Assembly (NCBI GenBank): GCA_045126475.1
Contig: JBGVOL010000001.1
Span: 1 to 58,511 of the forward strand
Origin: SVEL01 sp045126475
GTDB taxonomy: Bacteria > Bacillota > Clostridia > Lachnospirales > Lachnospiraceae
Direction of reading: 5' to 3'
DNA length: 58,511 nucleotides
Shown here: piece by piece, positions 7,651-16,863 of the stretch
Position numbering within the stretch: the first letter of the stretch is position 1
Layout of the letters: every line of letters starts with the position of its first letter
Position numbers and translations under genes: made by a program
Notes under the pieces: model-generated
The model's database searches: none
What the model was told of the DNA's origin: nothing
What the model saw: only the letters and a program-made list of their open reading frames with translations

Positions 7651-8706
7651 ATGAAAGACAGGGAATTTGGAAAGCATATGCTGCCGGCAGATGAGATTGC
7701 ATCGTTCTGCGGTCAGATATCACTGATACTTCAGGCCGGTATTCCGCTTTATGACGGCATGGAGACACTTGTTGAAAGCTGTGAGGACAAAAAGGCAAAG
7801 GAAGCGTTTAAAGAGCTGGCAGATGATGTGGTTGCCACAGGCATGCTTTATGAAGCGGTTAAAAATGCAGGGTTTTTCCCATCGTATATGGTTAACATGA
7901 TTCATATAGGTGAGGAGTCGGGAAAACTTGACGAGGTTCTTAAGTCACTGAGCATTTATTATGAGAGGGAGGCAAGAATTCGAAAGTCAATCAAATCTGC
8001 AATTACATATCCGATACTTCTTGTGATTATGATGGCTGCCGTTATTGCACTTCTTGTGACAAATGTCCTTCCTATATTTGAGAAAGTGTTTAAGAATATG
8101 GGAACGGAGATATCAAAGGCAGGTCAGTCTGTTATGCATGCAGGAATTGTTGTGGGTAATATTGCATTTATAATTACAGGAATTGTGCTTGTAATTATTA
8201 TTGCCGTTTATGTTGCAACGCTGCTTGGATTTGGAGAAAAGATGAAACGTATATCCTTTAAGCTTCCGCTGTTAAGAGGATTAAGCAGAAAAATATCATC
8301 AGGAAGATTTGCATCGGTTCTTTCGATGATGATTTCCAGCGGTTATTCACTTGAAAAGGCATTGGAACTGGCACCGGGTATTGTTACGGATACGGCGGCA
8401 AAGGAAAAAATAGAGAAGTGCGGAACATTACTTAAGGATGGCAAATCGTTTCCTGAAGCACTTGAGGAAATCAAGATGTTTGACGGTATGCAGAACAGAA
8501 TGATAAGTGTAGGATTCAAAGCAGGTCAGTTAGATTCTGTTATGGATAAAATGACAAAAATTTACGAGGAAGAGGTTGACGATTCCATAGAGAGACTTCT
8601 TTCATTTATTGAGCCTACACTGGTAGCCATATTGTCAATAATTATCGGCGGAATACTTGTATCAGTCATGCTTCCGCTTACAAGTATCATGTCATCAATC
8701 GGATAA
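7651..8706 (+). CDS. PilC/GspF-type inner-membrane platform protein
   Basis: 351 residues with two GspF repeats. The first begins FCGQISLILQAGIPL and the second SGRFASVLSMMISSGYSLEKALEL. Three membrane segments (about 125-150, 170-195 and at the C-terminus) match the family. It is the platform on which pilins are assembled and which the PilT ATPase drives. It is slightly shorter than the usual 400. It is the second gene of the operon, with AGGAGG before its ATG. Confidence 0.9.
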   Translation: MKDREFGKHMLPADEIASFCGQISLILQAGIPLYDGMETLVESCEDKKAKEAFKELADDVVATGMLYEAVKNAGFFPSYMVNMIHIGEESGKLDEVLKSLSIYYEREARIRKSIKSAITYPILLVIMMAAVIALLVTNVLPIFEKVFKNMGTEISKAGQSVMHAGIVVGNIAFIITGIVLVIIIAVYVATLLGFGEKMKRISFKLPLLRGLSRKISSGRFASVLSMMISSGYSLEKALELAPGIVTDTAAKEKIEKCGTLLKDGKSFPEALEEIKMFDGMQNRMISVGFKAGQLDSVMDKMTKIYEEEVDDSIERLLSFIEPTLVAILSIIIGGILVSVMLPLTSIMSSIG

Positions 8707-8731
8707 TGGAAAAAGAGGAGACAAAACAGAT

Positions 8732-9055
8732 ATGAGACTCTTTAAAAAGAAAAAGTTAATATCAGGTCCGGTATTTGGGGTTTTATTGTTTGTATGTTGC
8801 TTTGTGTTCTTTGTTATTGCCATTGCCAATGTATCTGATGAAGTTGACGAAAATGAGATTAAAACATTGGAAAGTGCCATTGATAAGGCCGTGATTACCT
8901 GTTATGCAATAGAAGGTGCATATCCTGAGAATATTGAATATATCGAGGATAATTACGGAGTGGTTATAGACCATGAAAAGTTTTTTGTTGTTTATAACAT
9001 ACTTGGTCCTAATGTAAGACCGGATGTTATGGTTGCACCGATTGGTGAAGAGTAG
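8732..9055 (+). CDS. Pseudopilin-like small membrane protein
   Basis: 107 residues from the ATG preceded by GAGGAG; a longer in-frame reading would run back into pilC. A Lys-rich start (RLFKKKK) is followed by one hydrophobic segment to about residue 33, then a soluble helix containing AITCYAIEGAYPENI, which recalls the alpha/beta loop of type II pseudopilins. There is no canonical prepilin peptidase site G-FxxxE. A minor pilin or assembly factor is the best guess from position between pilC and pilT. Confidence 0.7.
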   Translation: MRLFKKKKLISGPVFGVLLFVCCFVFFVIAIANVSDEVDENEIKTLESAIDKAVITCYAIEGAYPENIEYIEDNYGVVIDHEKFFVVYNILGPNVRPDVMVAPIGEE

Positions 9056-9072
9056 ACTGGGAGGAGTGGCGT

Positions 9073-9549
9073 ATGAAGAAAAAAGCACATTCAATCGATA
9101 TGCTGTTTATGCTGATACTCTTTTCCGTGTTTGCGGTAATGTCGGTTTTGCTCATTCTTATAGGTTCAAATGTATACGGAAAGATAGCCGATAACCAGGA
9201 GGTCAACGGCAACAGCAGAAATATCCTTTCATATGTGACAAATAAGGTTAGGACATGTCAGGTTAAGGATGGCGTATACATAGAAGAAAAAGACGGAACG
9301 CCTGTGCTTGTTATAGTAAATTCAGATGATGAGTACGGATATGAAACGCTCATCTTTGAAAAAGACGGAAAGCTTAAAGAGGCAACAATTTTACCGGGCT
9401 TTGAGTATAATCTTGAGTTTGGAGATATATTGGCAAAAGTTTCGGAATTCAGATTTGAAATTGACAGGGACACCGGCATTCTTACACTGACGGTCGGTTG
9501 CGACGGAACAGAGAAGTCGGCTGATATATATGTTGGCGCAGGACATTAG
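9073..9549 (+). CDS. Pilus-cluster membrane protein, DUF4860-like
   Basis: 158 residues. A short cationic N-terminus precedes a hydrophobic helix at about residues 8-33 and a beta-rich outer domain with a conserved FEKDGKLKEATILPG-type segment. The architecture is that of a minor pilin such as ComGF. From memory it resembles the family labelled DUF4860 in Lachnospiraceae; this could not be checked. GGGAGG lies ahead of the start. Third of the small pilin-like genes between pilC and pilT. Confidence 0.65.
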   Translation: MKKKAHSIDMLFMLILFSVFAVMSVLLILIGSNVYGKIADNQEVNGNSRNILSYVTNKVRTCQVKDGVYIEEKDGTPVLVIVNSDDEYGYETLIFEKDGKLKEATILPGFEYNLEFGDILAKVSEFRFEIDRDTGILTLTVGCDGTEKSADIYVGAGH

Positions 9550-9573
9550 AAAAGCAGTAGTGAGGAAAAAAAT

Positions 9574-9993
9574 ATGGTGAAATTAAACAAAACAAGGGCA
9601 TTCCTGACGGAATTTATAATTGTAATATTGTTCTTTTCTGTTGCTGCAGTCATAACCATGGAGCTTTATGTTGAGGCTCATAATATGGGTGAGGATAATG
9701 TTCACATTTCAAATGCCACAATTTATGCACAGAGTACGGCTGAGAATATAAGAGCCGGTTCTGTGTATTTCGGCAAGGACGGCATTTTTTCAGAATACCT
9801 TGATAATAATATGGAAATTACCGATGAGTCATCAGCGGTTTATCTTAAAAAGGTCGTTGTCAGTGTGGTAGATGAGGAATCAACCGATAACGGTACCATG
9901 CGCAGATATAGTATAATCATATCGGATGCACAAAACGGAAAAGAGTGGTATTCCCTTGAGTTTAAACAGTATGAGCGTAAGGAGGTACGGTAA
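9574..9993 (+). CDS. Pilin-like membrane protein
   Basis: 139 residues. The N-terminus (LNKTRAFLTEF followed by a hydrophobic helix to about 30) resembles a mature pilin helix with an acidic residue four positions after the likely cut A-F, although the canonical position is five. A soluble alpha/beta domain follows. The stop TAA overlaps the next ATG by one base, implying coupled translation. A class III signal peptide is possible but not certain. Confidence 0.65.
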   Translation: MVKLNKTRAFLTEFIIVILFFSVAAVITMELYVEAHNMGEDNVHISNATIYAQSTAENIRAGSVYFGKDGIFSEYLDNNMEITDESSAVYLKKVVVSVVDEESTDNGTMRRYSIIISDAQNGKEWYSLEFKQYERKEVR

Positions 9994-10505
9994 TGAAAGG
10001 AAATTCAGGATTTCAGATTGGTACCGGTGTGACATCAATTCTGATGATTTTTGTTATTTTATGTCTTACTACATTTGGTATACTGTCGTACACAACTGCA
10101 AAAGCAGACCTTGCACTTACAAATAAAAATTCGGATTACGTATCTTTGTATTATGATGCCTATTCTGCAGTTAATGAAAAAATAGCTGCACTTGATGAAC
10201 TTATCTGTGAAACGGTAAATTCGGCAAATGATACAGGGGACTATGTTGATAAGATTGAGAATGACATAAAGATGTTAAGCAATGATGCTGCTGATATATG
10301 CTGCGAGAGGGTAAATGACGGAAAAGGTGTGGTACTTTACGTAAAAGTGACGGTAAAAATGGATGACAGGCACAGCCTTGTGGCAGGTATTAGCGTGTAT
10401 GATATAACGTCGGAAAAACGATACAGTGTCGAAAAATGCTATGTATATTCAGAAGGTGGGGATTACTCGGAAGGAGAGACTCTGCCGGATATGTGGGGTG
10501 AATAG
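9993..10505 (+). CDS. Pilin-like membrane protein
   Basis: 170 residues. Short polar start containing SGFQIGTGV, then a hydrophobic helix at about residues 14-34 and an outer domain with a long helix (YYDAYSAVNEKIAALDELI). The motif GF near the start could be a prepilin peptidase site, but no Glu follows at position five. AAGGAGG precedes its ATG, which overlaps the preceding stop. The stop lies one base before pilT. Confidence 0.65.
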   Translation: MKGNSGFQIGTGVTSILMIFVILCLTTFGILSYTTAKADLALTNKNSDYVSLYYDAYSAVNEKIAALDELICETVNSANDTGDYVDKIENDIKMLSNDAADICCERVNDGKGVVLYVKVTVKMDDRHSLVAGISVYDITSEKRYSVEKCYVYSEGGDYSEGETLPDMWGE

Positions 10506-10506
10506 A

Positions 10507-11574
10507 ATGGAACTTAAGATGATGGATATTCTTGCTTCGGCAATAGGTAAAGAAGCATCTGATATTTATGTTGTGGCAGGAGGACCACTTGCCTTTAAAA
10601 TTAACGGAGAGATTGTTAATCAGACAGATGAAAAATTATCACATATTGATACATCAAGGCTTGTACATGAAATATATGCAATATATGAGGACAGCGATAT
10701 AAAGAAGCTTCAGGAGAAAGGCGATGATGATTTTTCTTTTTCGCTGAGCGGACTGGGACGTTTCAGGTGTAATGTTTACAAACAGAGAGGCTCATTTGCG
10801 GCGGTATTGCGTGTAGTTAAATTTGAACTTCCGGACTTTACGGCATTGGGAATACCGGAAGCAATCATTAATCTGGGAAATATAAATAAAGGTCTGGTAC
10901 TTGTTACGGGACCGACAGGAAGCGGTAAGTCCACAACACTTGCCAGCATAATTGATGAGATAAATGAGAATCATCATAAGCATATTATAACAATTGAAGA
11001 TCCTATTGAGTTTATACACAGGCACAAAAAGAGTATTGTAAGCCAGAGAGAAGTCCAGAATGACACGGAAAGTTACGGCACGGCATTAAGAGCTGCACTG
11101 AGACAGTCTCCGGATGTTATTCTTATGGGTGAGATGAGAGACTTTGAAACTATCCAGACTGTTATTACAGCGGCCGAGACCGGTCAGCTTGTGTTCTCAA
11201 CACTTCATACAATCGGTGCGGCAAAGACCATCGACAGAATAATAGATGTATTTCCGCCGGGACAGCAGCAGCAGATACGTATCCAGTTGTCAATGGTACT
11301 TCAGGCGGTTGTCTCACAACAGCTTATTCCGGCCGCAGATGGGGGGCTTGTTCCTGCATTTGAGATTATGATATGTAATTCTGCCATAAGGAATATGATA
11401 AGAGAGTCAAAGGTATTCCAGATGGACAATGTTATATATTCCGGTGCAGCTGAAGGCATGAGAACAATGGACGGAGATATACTCCGCTTGTACAACGAGA
11501 AGAAGATTACGGCAGAGAACGCTTTATTGTACTCGGTAAATAAGGATATTATGAGCAAAAAACTTTCAATGTAA
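10507..11574 (+). CDS. pilT: PilT-type hexameric ATPase
   Basis: 355 residues from the ATG placed one base after the preceding stop; an earlier in-frame GTG would overlap that gene by 80 bases. The Walker A loop GPTGSGKST begins at residue 135. The Asp-box (ITIEDPIEF), Walker B (VILMGEMRD) and His-box (STLHTIGAAKTIDR) are all intact. The PilT family powers pilus retraction. No PilB extension ATPase lies in the window, so either it is elsewhere or this enzyme drives both directions. Last gene of the operon. Confidence 0.93.
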   Translation: MELKMMDILASAIGKEASDIYVVAGGPLAFKINGEIVNQTDEKLSHIDTSRLVHEIYAIYEDSDIKKLQEKGDDDFSFSLSGLGRFRCNVYKQRGSFAAVLRVVKFELPDFTALGIPEAIINLGNINKGLVLVTGPTGSGKSTTLASIIDEINENHHKHIITIEDPIEFIHRHKKSIVSQREVQNDTESYGTALRAALRQSPDVILMGEMRDFETIQTVITAAETGQLVFSTLHTIGAAKTIDRIIDVFPPGQQQQIRIQLSMVLQAVVSQQLIPAADGGLVPAFEIMICNSAIRNMIRESKVFQMDNVIYSGAAEGMRTMDGDILRLYNEKKITAENALLYSVNKDIMSKKLSM

Positions 11575-11608
11575 GAAATAAAAACATATATTGGCAGTTT
11601 AATTTTTG

Positions 11609-11637
11609 TTGACAATAAAAATCATGTAGTATATAAT
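11609..11637 (+). promoter_or_regulatory. Consensus promoter of the opp operon
   Basis: TTGACA (11609-11614), 17-base spacer, TATAAT (11632-11637): a perfect sigma-A promoter. It starts a leader of about 185 bases before the binding-protein gene. Confidence 0.85.
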
Positions 11638-11705
11638 AGCACCGTTAGAAATTTAAAACGTTTTTGCATTTTGCAGTACAAGTCCATATAGAAGTTAGCA
11701 AGGGG

Positions 11706-11748
11706 GCTTTTCATTAGAAGTAGGGTTGTAATGAAAAGCTCGTTTTTT
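11706..11748 (+). terminator. Terminator hairpin within the opp leader
   Basis: Perfect 11-bp stem (GCTTTTCATTA at 11706-11716 with its complement at 11729-11739), 12-base loop, then CGTTTTTT. It lies between the operon's promoter and its first gene, so most transcripts should stop here unless read-through is controlled. About 60 bases of leader precede it. No T-box or known riboswitch consensus was recognised. Confidence 0.75.
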
Positions 11749-11827
11749 ATACTTTACATTACTTCATTAAAGCAATAACGCAGTAGCGCTTTAAATATTC
11801 TGATCTATTTATAAGGAGGAAGCAAAT

Positions 11828-14230
11828 ATGAGAAGAATGAATTATTCAAGTCTTTTTAAGAAAGCTCTATCGCTGGGCTTAGTTGCAACAATGACTATGT
11901 CACTTGCAGCATGTGGCGATGATAATGATGACAAGACTACATCTGACAAGTCGTACACATTTAATACCTATATGGAAGCAAGCCCATTATGTTGGAATCC
12001 ACATACATGGGAAACAAACGCGGACAATCAGTTTGCATTATATTACTGTGAAATGGGTCTTGTAGACATAACAATGGGTGAAGATGGCGGATATAAGTGG
12101 AGCTATGAAATGGCAGACAGTATCGAAGACATCACAAAGGATTTTGCGGACAAGGAAAAATGGGGAATCGGAGACGATGAAACCAACCGTGTATGGCAGA
12201 TTAAGTTAAATAAGGATGCAAAGTGGGATGACGGAACACCTATTAATGCAGATACTTATGTTACATCTATGAAATATTTACTTGACCCTACAATGAAAAA
12301 CTACAGAGCAAACCTTTATTATGATCCTGCTCAGTCTGAATCAGCAGTATTAGGTGCTATGGGATATTACTTTAATGACAAGGCAGGACAGACAAAATAT
12401 GCTCAGATTCCTGACCCGACTGTTGTAAAAGATGGAGATAAGGTATACTTCAACTACAATGAAGTGTCTGCATTCTTTGGCGACGGCTCAGCTGCTGATT
12501 ATGCAGGAGCAGGCTATGCTGAACTTTTTGGAGAGTTAATTCCGACATATGACGGAAAAGGATATGTTGAAGTTGATGATGCTCTTAAGGCAGCTCTTAT
12601 AGAAACTACAGCAGCTTTTGGAGATCCTGTGGAAGAAGACTGGCTTCAGTTCTGTTTCTTAGAGGATGGTGTATATGAAGAGACTCCTTGGGAGAATGTA
12701 GGTTTCTACAAAGTAGATGACTATACAGTAAACTACATCACAGCAGTACCTGTTTCAGAGTTCAACTTCTTAGTACATATGACATCGAACTTTATTGTTA
12801 AAGAAGATGTGTACGAGAAGGGAATGAGCAAAACAGGTGAGCTTGTAACAACAGATTATGGTACATCAGTTGAGACATACCCATGCTACGGACCATACAA
12901 ATTGACATCATTCGAAAAGGATAAGATGTTCGTATTGGAGAAGAATCCAAACTGGTACGGTTATTCTGACGGAAAGCATGAGGGACAGTTCCAGACAACA
13001 AAGGTTGCCATTCAGGTTGTATCGGAGCACAATACAGCTCTTCAGTTGTTCTTAAGCGGAAAGGTTGACGAAATCGAACTTGAAGCAGATGATATGACAA
13101 CATACCGTATGTCTGATTACTTATATCAGTATGATGCATCATACACATTCCGTTGGGTTTTTGCTACAAACCTTGATTCATTAAAGGCTCTTGAATTAGA
13201 GGCAAACGACGGAGCAAATAAGAGACTTCTTGCATATGATGACTTCCGTAAGGCAATTTCACTTGCTATGGATAGAGCGAAGTTCTGTGCAGAAGCAACA
13301 CCGGGTTACAGTCCTGCTTACTATCTGATTAACTACGCTTACTATACAGATATTGAGAATGATCCTAACTCTCAGTACAGATATACAGAAGATGCCATGA
13401 AGGCAGTTCTTAACCTTTACGGAATTAAGTACGGTGAAGGCGAGAAGTATGCTACAGTAGAAGATGCTTATAAGTCAGTAACAGGTTACGACAAGGAAGA
13501 AGCAAAGAAGTTATTTACATCTGCTGTAGAGCAGGCAATCGCTGATGGAAACTATACAGAGGGACAGGAAGTAAAGATTACATGTATGGCTTCAGCTGCA
13601 TCTTCATTATCAGCTACTGATATTGCTCAGCAGGATACATTAAATGCAATGATTGCAGATGCAACAGTTGGAACTCCTCTTGAAGGAAAAGTAACAATCA
13701 CATTCAAATCAGGTGCTGAATCAAGATATGATGACGTTGCTGCCGGAAAAGTTGAAATGATTCGTGGAGCATGGGGCGGTGCTACATTCTACCCATTCTC
13801 AGCAATCGGACTTTACACAAATCCTGATGCTGTAGGTGGCAAGGAAAAGATTCATGAGTCTAACGGCTGGGATCCTACAGTTGAAACTCTTGAACTCACA
13901 TACGATTTCGATGGTGACGGAACAGCTGAAACAGTAAGTGATACATTTACAAACTGGACATTAGAGATGAACAGCACATATGCTTCAGATGTTGCAACAA
14001 GAACATTCATTCTTGCTTCATTGGAGACAGGAGTACTTAATGCATACAGATGTATTCCTTGGGGAGCTCAGACAGATAGCTCACTTGCTTCACAGAAGAT
14101 TAAGTATGGTTCTGAGGTATATGATCCAATGTATGCATTTGGCGGAATTCGTCTTTTGACATACAACTATGACGATGAGGCATGGGATGCATACGTAAAA
14201 GAGCAGGGTGGAACATTAGACTACGAATAA
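11828..14230 (+). CDS. oppA: Oligopeptide-binding lipoprotein (family 5), enlarged
   Basis: 800 residues, against about 540 for typical OppA. Lipobox SLAAC with Cys29, then the family 5 binding fold (WDDGTPINADTYVTSMKYLLDP near residue 136). It captures peptides outside the membrane for the permease encoded downstream. A Ca-loop-like DFDGDGTAE occurs at residues 693-701. Start chosen from AAGGAGG before the ATG. Extra length lies in several insertions, for example around residues 175-300, so specificity may be for large peptides. First gene of a five-gene operon. Confidence 0.9.
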   Translation: MRRMNYSSLFKKALSLGLVATMTMSLAACGDDNDDKTTSDKSYTFNTYMEASPLCWNPHTWETNADNQFALYYCEMGLVDITMGEDGGYKWSYEMADSIEDITKDFADKEKWGIGDDETNRVWQIKLNKDAKWDDGTPINADTYVTSMKYLLDPTMKNYRANLYYDPAQSESAVLGAMGYYFNDKAGQTKYAQIPDPTVVKDGDKVYFNYNEVSAFFGDGSAADYAGAGYAELFGELIPTYDGKGYVEVDDALKAALIETTAAFGDPVEEDWLQFCFLEDGVYEETPWENVGFYKVDDYTVNYITAVPVSEFNFLVHMTSNFIVKEDVYEKGMSKTGELVTTDYGTSVETYPCYGPYKLTSFEKDKMFVLEKNPNWYGYSDGKHEGQFQTTKVAIQVVSEHNTALQLFLSGKVDEIELEADDMTTYRMSDYLYQYDASYTFRWVFATNLDSLKALELEANDGANKRLLAYDDFRKAISLAMDRAKFCAEATPGYSPAYYLINYAYYTDIENDPNSQYRYTEDAMKAVLNLYGIKYGEGEKYATVEDAYKSVTGYDKEEAKKLFTSAVEQAIADGNYTEGQEVKITCMASAASSLSATDIAQQDTLNAMIADATVGTPLEGKVTITFKSGAESRYDDVAAGKVEMIRGAWGGATFYPFSAIGLYTNPDAVGGKEKIHESNGWDPTVETLELTYDFDGDGTAETVSDTFTNWTLEMNSTYASDVATRTFILASLETGVLNAYRCIPWGAQTDSSLASQKIKYGSEVYDPMYAFGGIRLLTYNYDDEAWDAYVKEQGGTLDYE

Positions 14231-14266
14231 AATATAGTTTGCTTATCTGTTCTTAAGTATACAGAG

Positions 14267-14324
14267 CGAAATTGGTGCTATTTGGGGACTATCAGAGACG
14301 GTAATCCCCGAATAGCTAATTTCG
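14267..14324 (+). promoter_or_regulatory. Intercistronic stem-loop between oppA and oppB
   Basis: Long two-part stem: CGAAATT (14267-14273) with AATTTCG (14318-14324), and GCTATTTGGGGA (14277-14288) with TCCCCGAATAGC (14305-14316). No T run follows, so it is not a simple terminator. Such hairpins after binding-protein genes often protect the upstream mRNA from decay, raising the binding protein over the permeases. Confidence 0.65.
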
Positions 14325-14352
14325 TATAAATAAACAGTATGAGGATTTTAAT

Positions 14353-15318
14353 ATGTCAACATTAAAATATGTATTAAAGAGAATAGCCCTTATGATTGTT
14401 GTGTTCTTTATTATCATGACGATGTGCTTTATTCTGGTTAAGCTTCTTCCGCAGACAGAAGTGGCAACAGGCGCGGCGGGTCTGGTTGAACTGGAAAGAC
14501 GTGAGGCACTTGGATATAATGAACCAATCATGGTGCAGTATGGAATTTTCCTTAAGAATGTTTTCACCAAATGGGACTGGGGAACTTCATGGAAAATAGA
14601 TTACATGAAATCGGTAGGAGACGTTATTGCAACAAGGTTAGTTCCAACCGTGATTATTAACCTTTATTCTATTTTCCTGTCTATTCCGATTGGTATTGGT
14701 TTGGGTATTTTTGCGGCACTTAAAAAGAATAAATGGCAGGATCATGTCATTTCAACTTTAGTTATGTTTTTTATTTCGGTACCAAGCTTTGTATATGCCT
14801 TCCTTCTTCAGTATCTGGTAGGATTCAAGCTGGGTGCATTTCCAATAGTAGTATCATCTTTGTATGATGCGGGCGGTTCATGGTTCTCAGGAACAATGAC
14901 AAAATCTATGGTTTTACCGGTTCTGGCTTTATCATTCGGAACAATCGCTTCTCTGACACGTTTTACACGTGCAGAATTAACGGAATCACTTACCAGTGAT
15001 TATATGCTTTTGGCCAGAACGAAAGGTCTTACAAAAGGACAGGCAACTGTTCGCCATGCATTAAAAAATGCTATGGTTCCTATTTTACCGACCATTATTT
15101 CTTTATTCATCGGTATCCTTACAGGTGCCATGATTATAGAGCAGATTTTTGCAGTTAATGGTATTGGGCAGTTATATTTGAAAGCTCTGACATTACGTGA
15201 TTACGATGTGTTTATCGCAACAGGTATGTTTTATACTATAATAGGTTTGGCAGGAACGATTGTTGTTGACTTAAGTTATGGATTCTTAGATCCACGTATA
15301 AGAATGGGAGAAAGATAA
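14353..15318 (+). CDS. oppB: Oligopeptide ABC permease, OppB type
   Basis: 321 residues with six membrane helices, the usual size. The EAA-type loop (RFTRAELTESLTSDYMLLARTKGL) that contacts the ATPases lies at about residues 206-230. It begins with the typical LKYVLKRIALMIVV. One subunit of the membrane pore with OppC. Its stop TAA shares a base with the oppC ATG. Unlike its partners it carries no insertion. Confidence 0.93.
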   Translation: MSTLKYVLKRIALMIVVFFIIMTMCFILVKLLPQTEVATGAAGLVELERREALGYNEPIMVQYGIFLKNVFTKWDWGTSWKIDYMKSVGDVIATRLVPTVIINLYSIFLSIPIGIGLGIFAALKKNKWQDHVISTLVMFFISVPSFVYAFLLQYLVGFKLGAFPIVVSSLYDAGGSWFSGTMTKSMVLPVLALSFGTIASLTRFTRAELTESLTSDYMLLARTKGLTKGQATVRHALKNAMVPILPTIISLFIGILTGAMIIEQIFAVNGIGQLYLKALTLRDYDVFIATGMFYTIIGLAGTIVVDLSYGFLDPRIRMGER

Positions 15319-16862
15319 TGAATAATCAGGCAAATATGAAGAATATTCCGGATGAGAAATTCGTCTTTGCTCAGAAGGATGTAAAATTACATGACGAAAA
15401 ACTGGCAACAAAGCCAATTGGCTATTTCCATGATGCATGGATTCGTTTCAGAAAGAATAAGGGTTCTATTGTTGGTGGTATCATTATTTTATTGATTGTT
15501 TTATATGCCATCATAGTTCCTTTTGTTTCAAACTATTCACTTTCTTATAGTGATGGCATCTATAAGAAACTCAGACCGAAGATTAATGCATTGTCAAATT
15601 TTTCTTGGTTTGATGGTGGTACAGAACAGAAGCTAAATGACAGATATCTTGCTTTTTACATGGGCATGGGTGTTGGTGCACTTGATACGGATGGCAATGG
15701 CGTGAAGTGGGAGGATGCTGAAAAATCGGAGTATAACCCTATTATCTCTTTGGATGAGGAGTTTGAAAATAACGGAAAGACCTACCGTTATGGAAATATA
15801 GACACTTATCTGGCTGTAGGATTCAAGTATATGTCAATCTCTATGGAAGAATATGAAAAAATGAAAGCATGGCAGGAAGAGAACGGAAAGCAGCTTCTTT
15901 ATCCAATGATTGATACGGAAAATGAGTTCTGCGCAGATCCTGCCGATGCAAATTACTGGTATAAGTCCGTAGGTGCTAATCCAGTGGATGAAAAAGGCAA
16001 TAAGTTGTCAATTGAAAAAATCAAAAAGGTTGGTTTCACAGACAACTATTTAAGAGACGAAAACGGTAATGTAACTTATTACAAAGCAAGTGATAAGACA
16101 ATGGTTCAGGTGCGTGTTCTGTACTATAATTATTATCAGTATTTGCATGGATTTGCGGCAGAGCATTACTTTGGAACAGACGGACAGGGCTATGATATAT
16201 TTGTACGTCTTGCCTATGGTCTTCGTCTTTCTTTACTCCTTGCAGTATGTGTTTCAGCAATCAACCTTACTATCGGTGGTATTTACGGAGCCATAGAAGG
16301 TTACTACGGAGGAATTGTCGACCTGATCGGAGAGCGTATCTCTGACATAATAAGCGGAATTCCGTTTATTATTGTTGCAACACTGGCAAGTTTACATTTA
16401 ATTAATACCGGAAAAATGTCTGCATTTACCGGATTGATTTTGTGCTATATCTTAACAGGCTGGATTGGTACGGCATATAGTGTGCGTACGCAGTTTTACC
16501 GTTTTAAGAATCAGGAATATGTTCTTGCAGCGAGAACTCTTGGTGCGAGGGACAGAAGATTGATGTTTAAACATATTTTCCCTAACTCTCTGGGAACACT
16601 GATTACATCATCGGTATTGGTAATTCCGAGTGCAATCTTTACGGAGTCAACATTGTCATATCTTGGTATTATTAACTTTAACGGTAAGAACTTAACATCT
16701 CTTGGAACATTACTTTCAAACGGACAGCAGTATTTGAGTACTGACCCACATATTATTTTGTTCCCATGTATCTTTATTTCCCTGTTGATGCTTTCATTCA
16801 ACCTTTTCGGAAATGGATTAAGAGATGCATTTAACCCATCATTAAGAGGTGCGGAGGAGTAA
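15318..16862 (+). CDS. oppC: Oligopeptide ABC permease, OppC type, with large outer insertion
   Basis: 514 residues against about 300 in the family. The first membrane helix is at about 48-73. Then roughly 210 extra residues precede the remaining helices, which begin near 290 (YGLRLSLLLAV). The EAA loop YVLAARTLGARDRRLMFKHI is intact. The inserted region should lie outside the membrane, where it can touch the binding protein; it contains a Ca-loop-like DTDGNG at 123-128. Overlaps the oppB stop by one base. Confidence 0.9.
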   Translation: MNNQANMKNIPDEKFVFAQKDVKLHDEKLATKPIGYFHDAWIRFRKNKGSIVGGIIILLIVLYAIIVPFVSNYSLSYSDGIYKKLRPKINALSNFSWFDGGTEQKLNDRYLAFYMGMGVGALDTDGNGVKWEDAEKSEYNPIISLDEEFENNGKTYRYGNIDTYLAVGFKYMSISMEEYEKMKAWQEENGKQLLYPMIDTENEFCADPADANYWYKSVGANPVDEKGNKLSIEKIKKVGFTDNYLRDENGNVTYYKASDKTMVQVRVLYYNYYQYLHGFAAEHYFGTDGQGYDIFVRLAYGLRLSLLLAVCVSAINLTIGGIYGAIEGYYGGIVDLIGERISDIISGIPFIIVATLASLHLINTGKMSAFTGLILCYILTGWIGTAYSVRTQFYRFKNQEYVLAARTLGARDRRLMFKHIFPNSLGTLITSSVLVIPSAIFTESTLSYLGIINFNGKNLTSLGTLLSNGQQYLSTDPHIILFPCIFISLLMLSFNLFGNGLRDAFNPSLRGAEE

Positions 16863-16863
16863 T

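Noticed and set aside
11575..11608. Terminator between pilT and the opp promoter
   Set aside because: No stem with a T run could be found in this short gap.
11640..11760. T-box or known riboswitch in the opp leader
   Set aside because: No AGGGTGG-type T-box sequence or other consensus was seen; only the terminator hairpin is supported.
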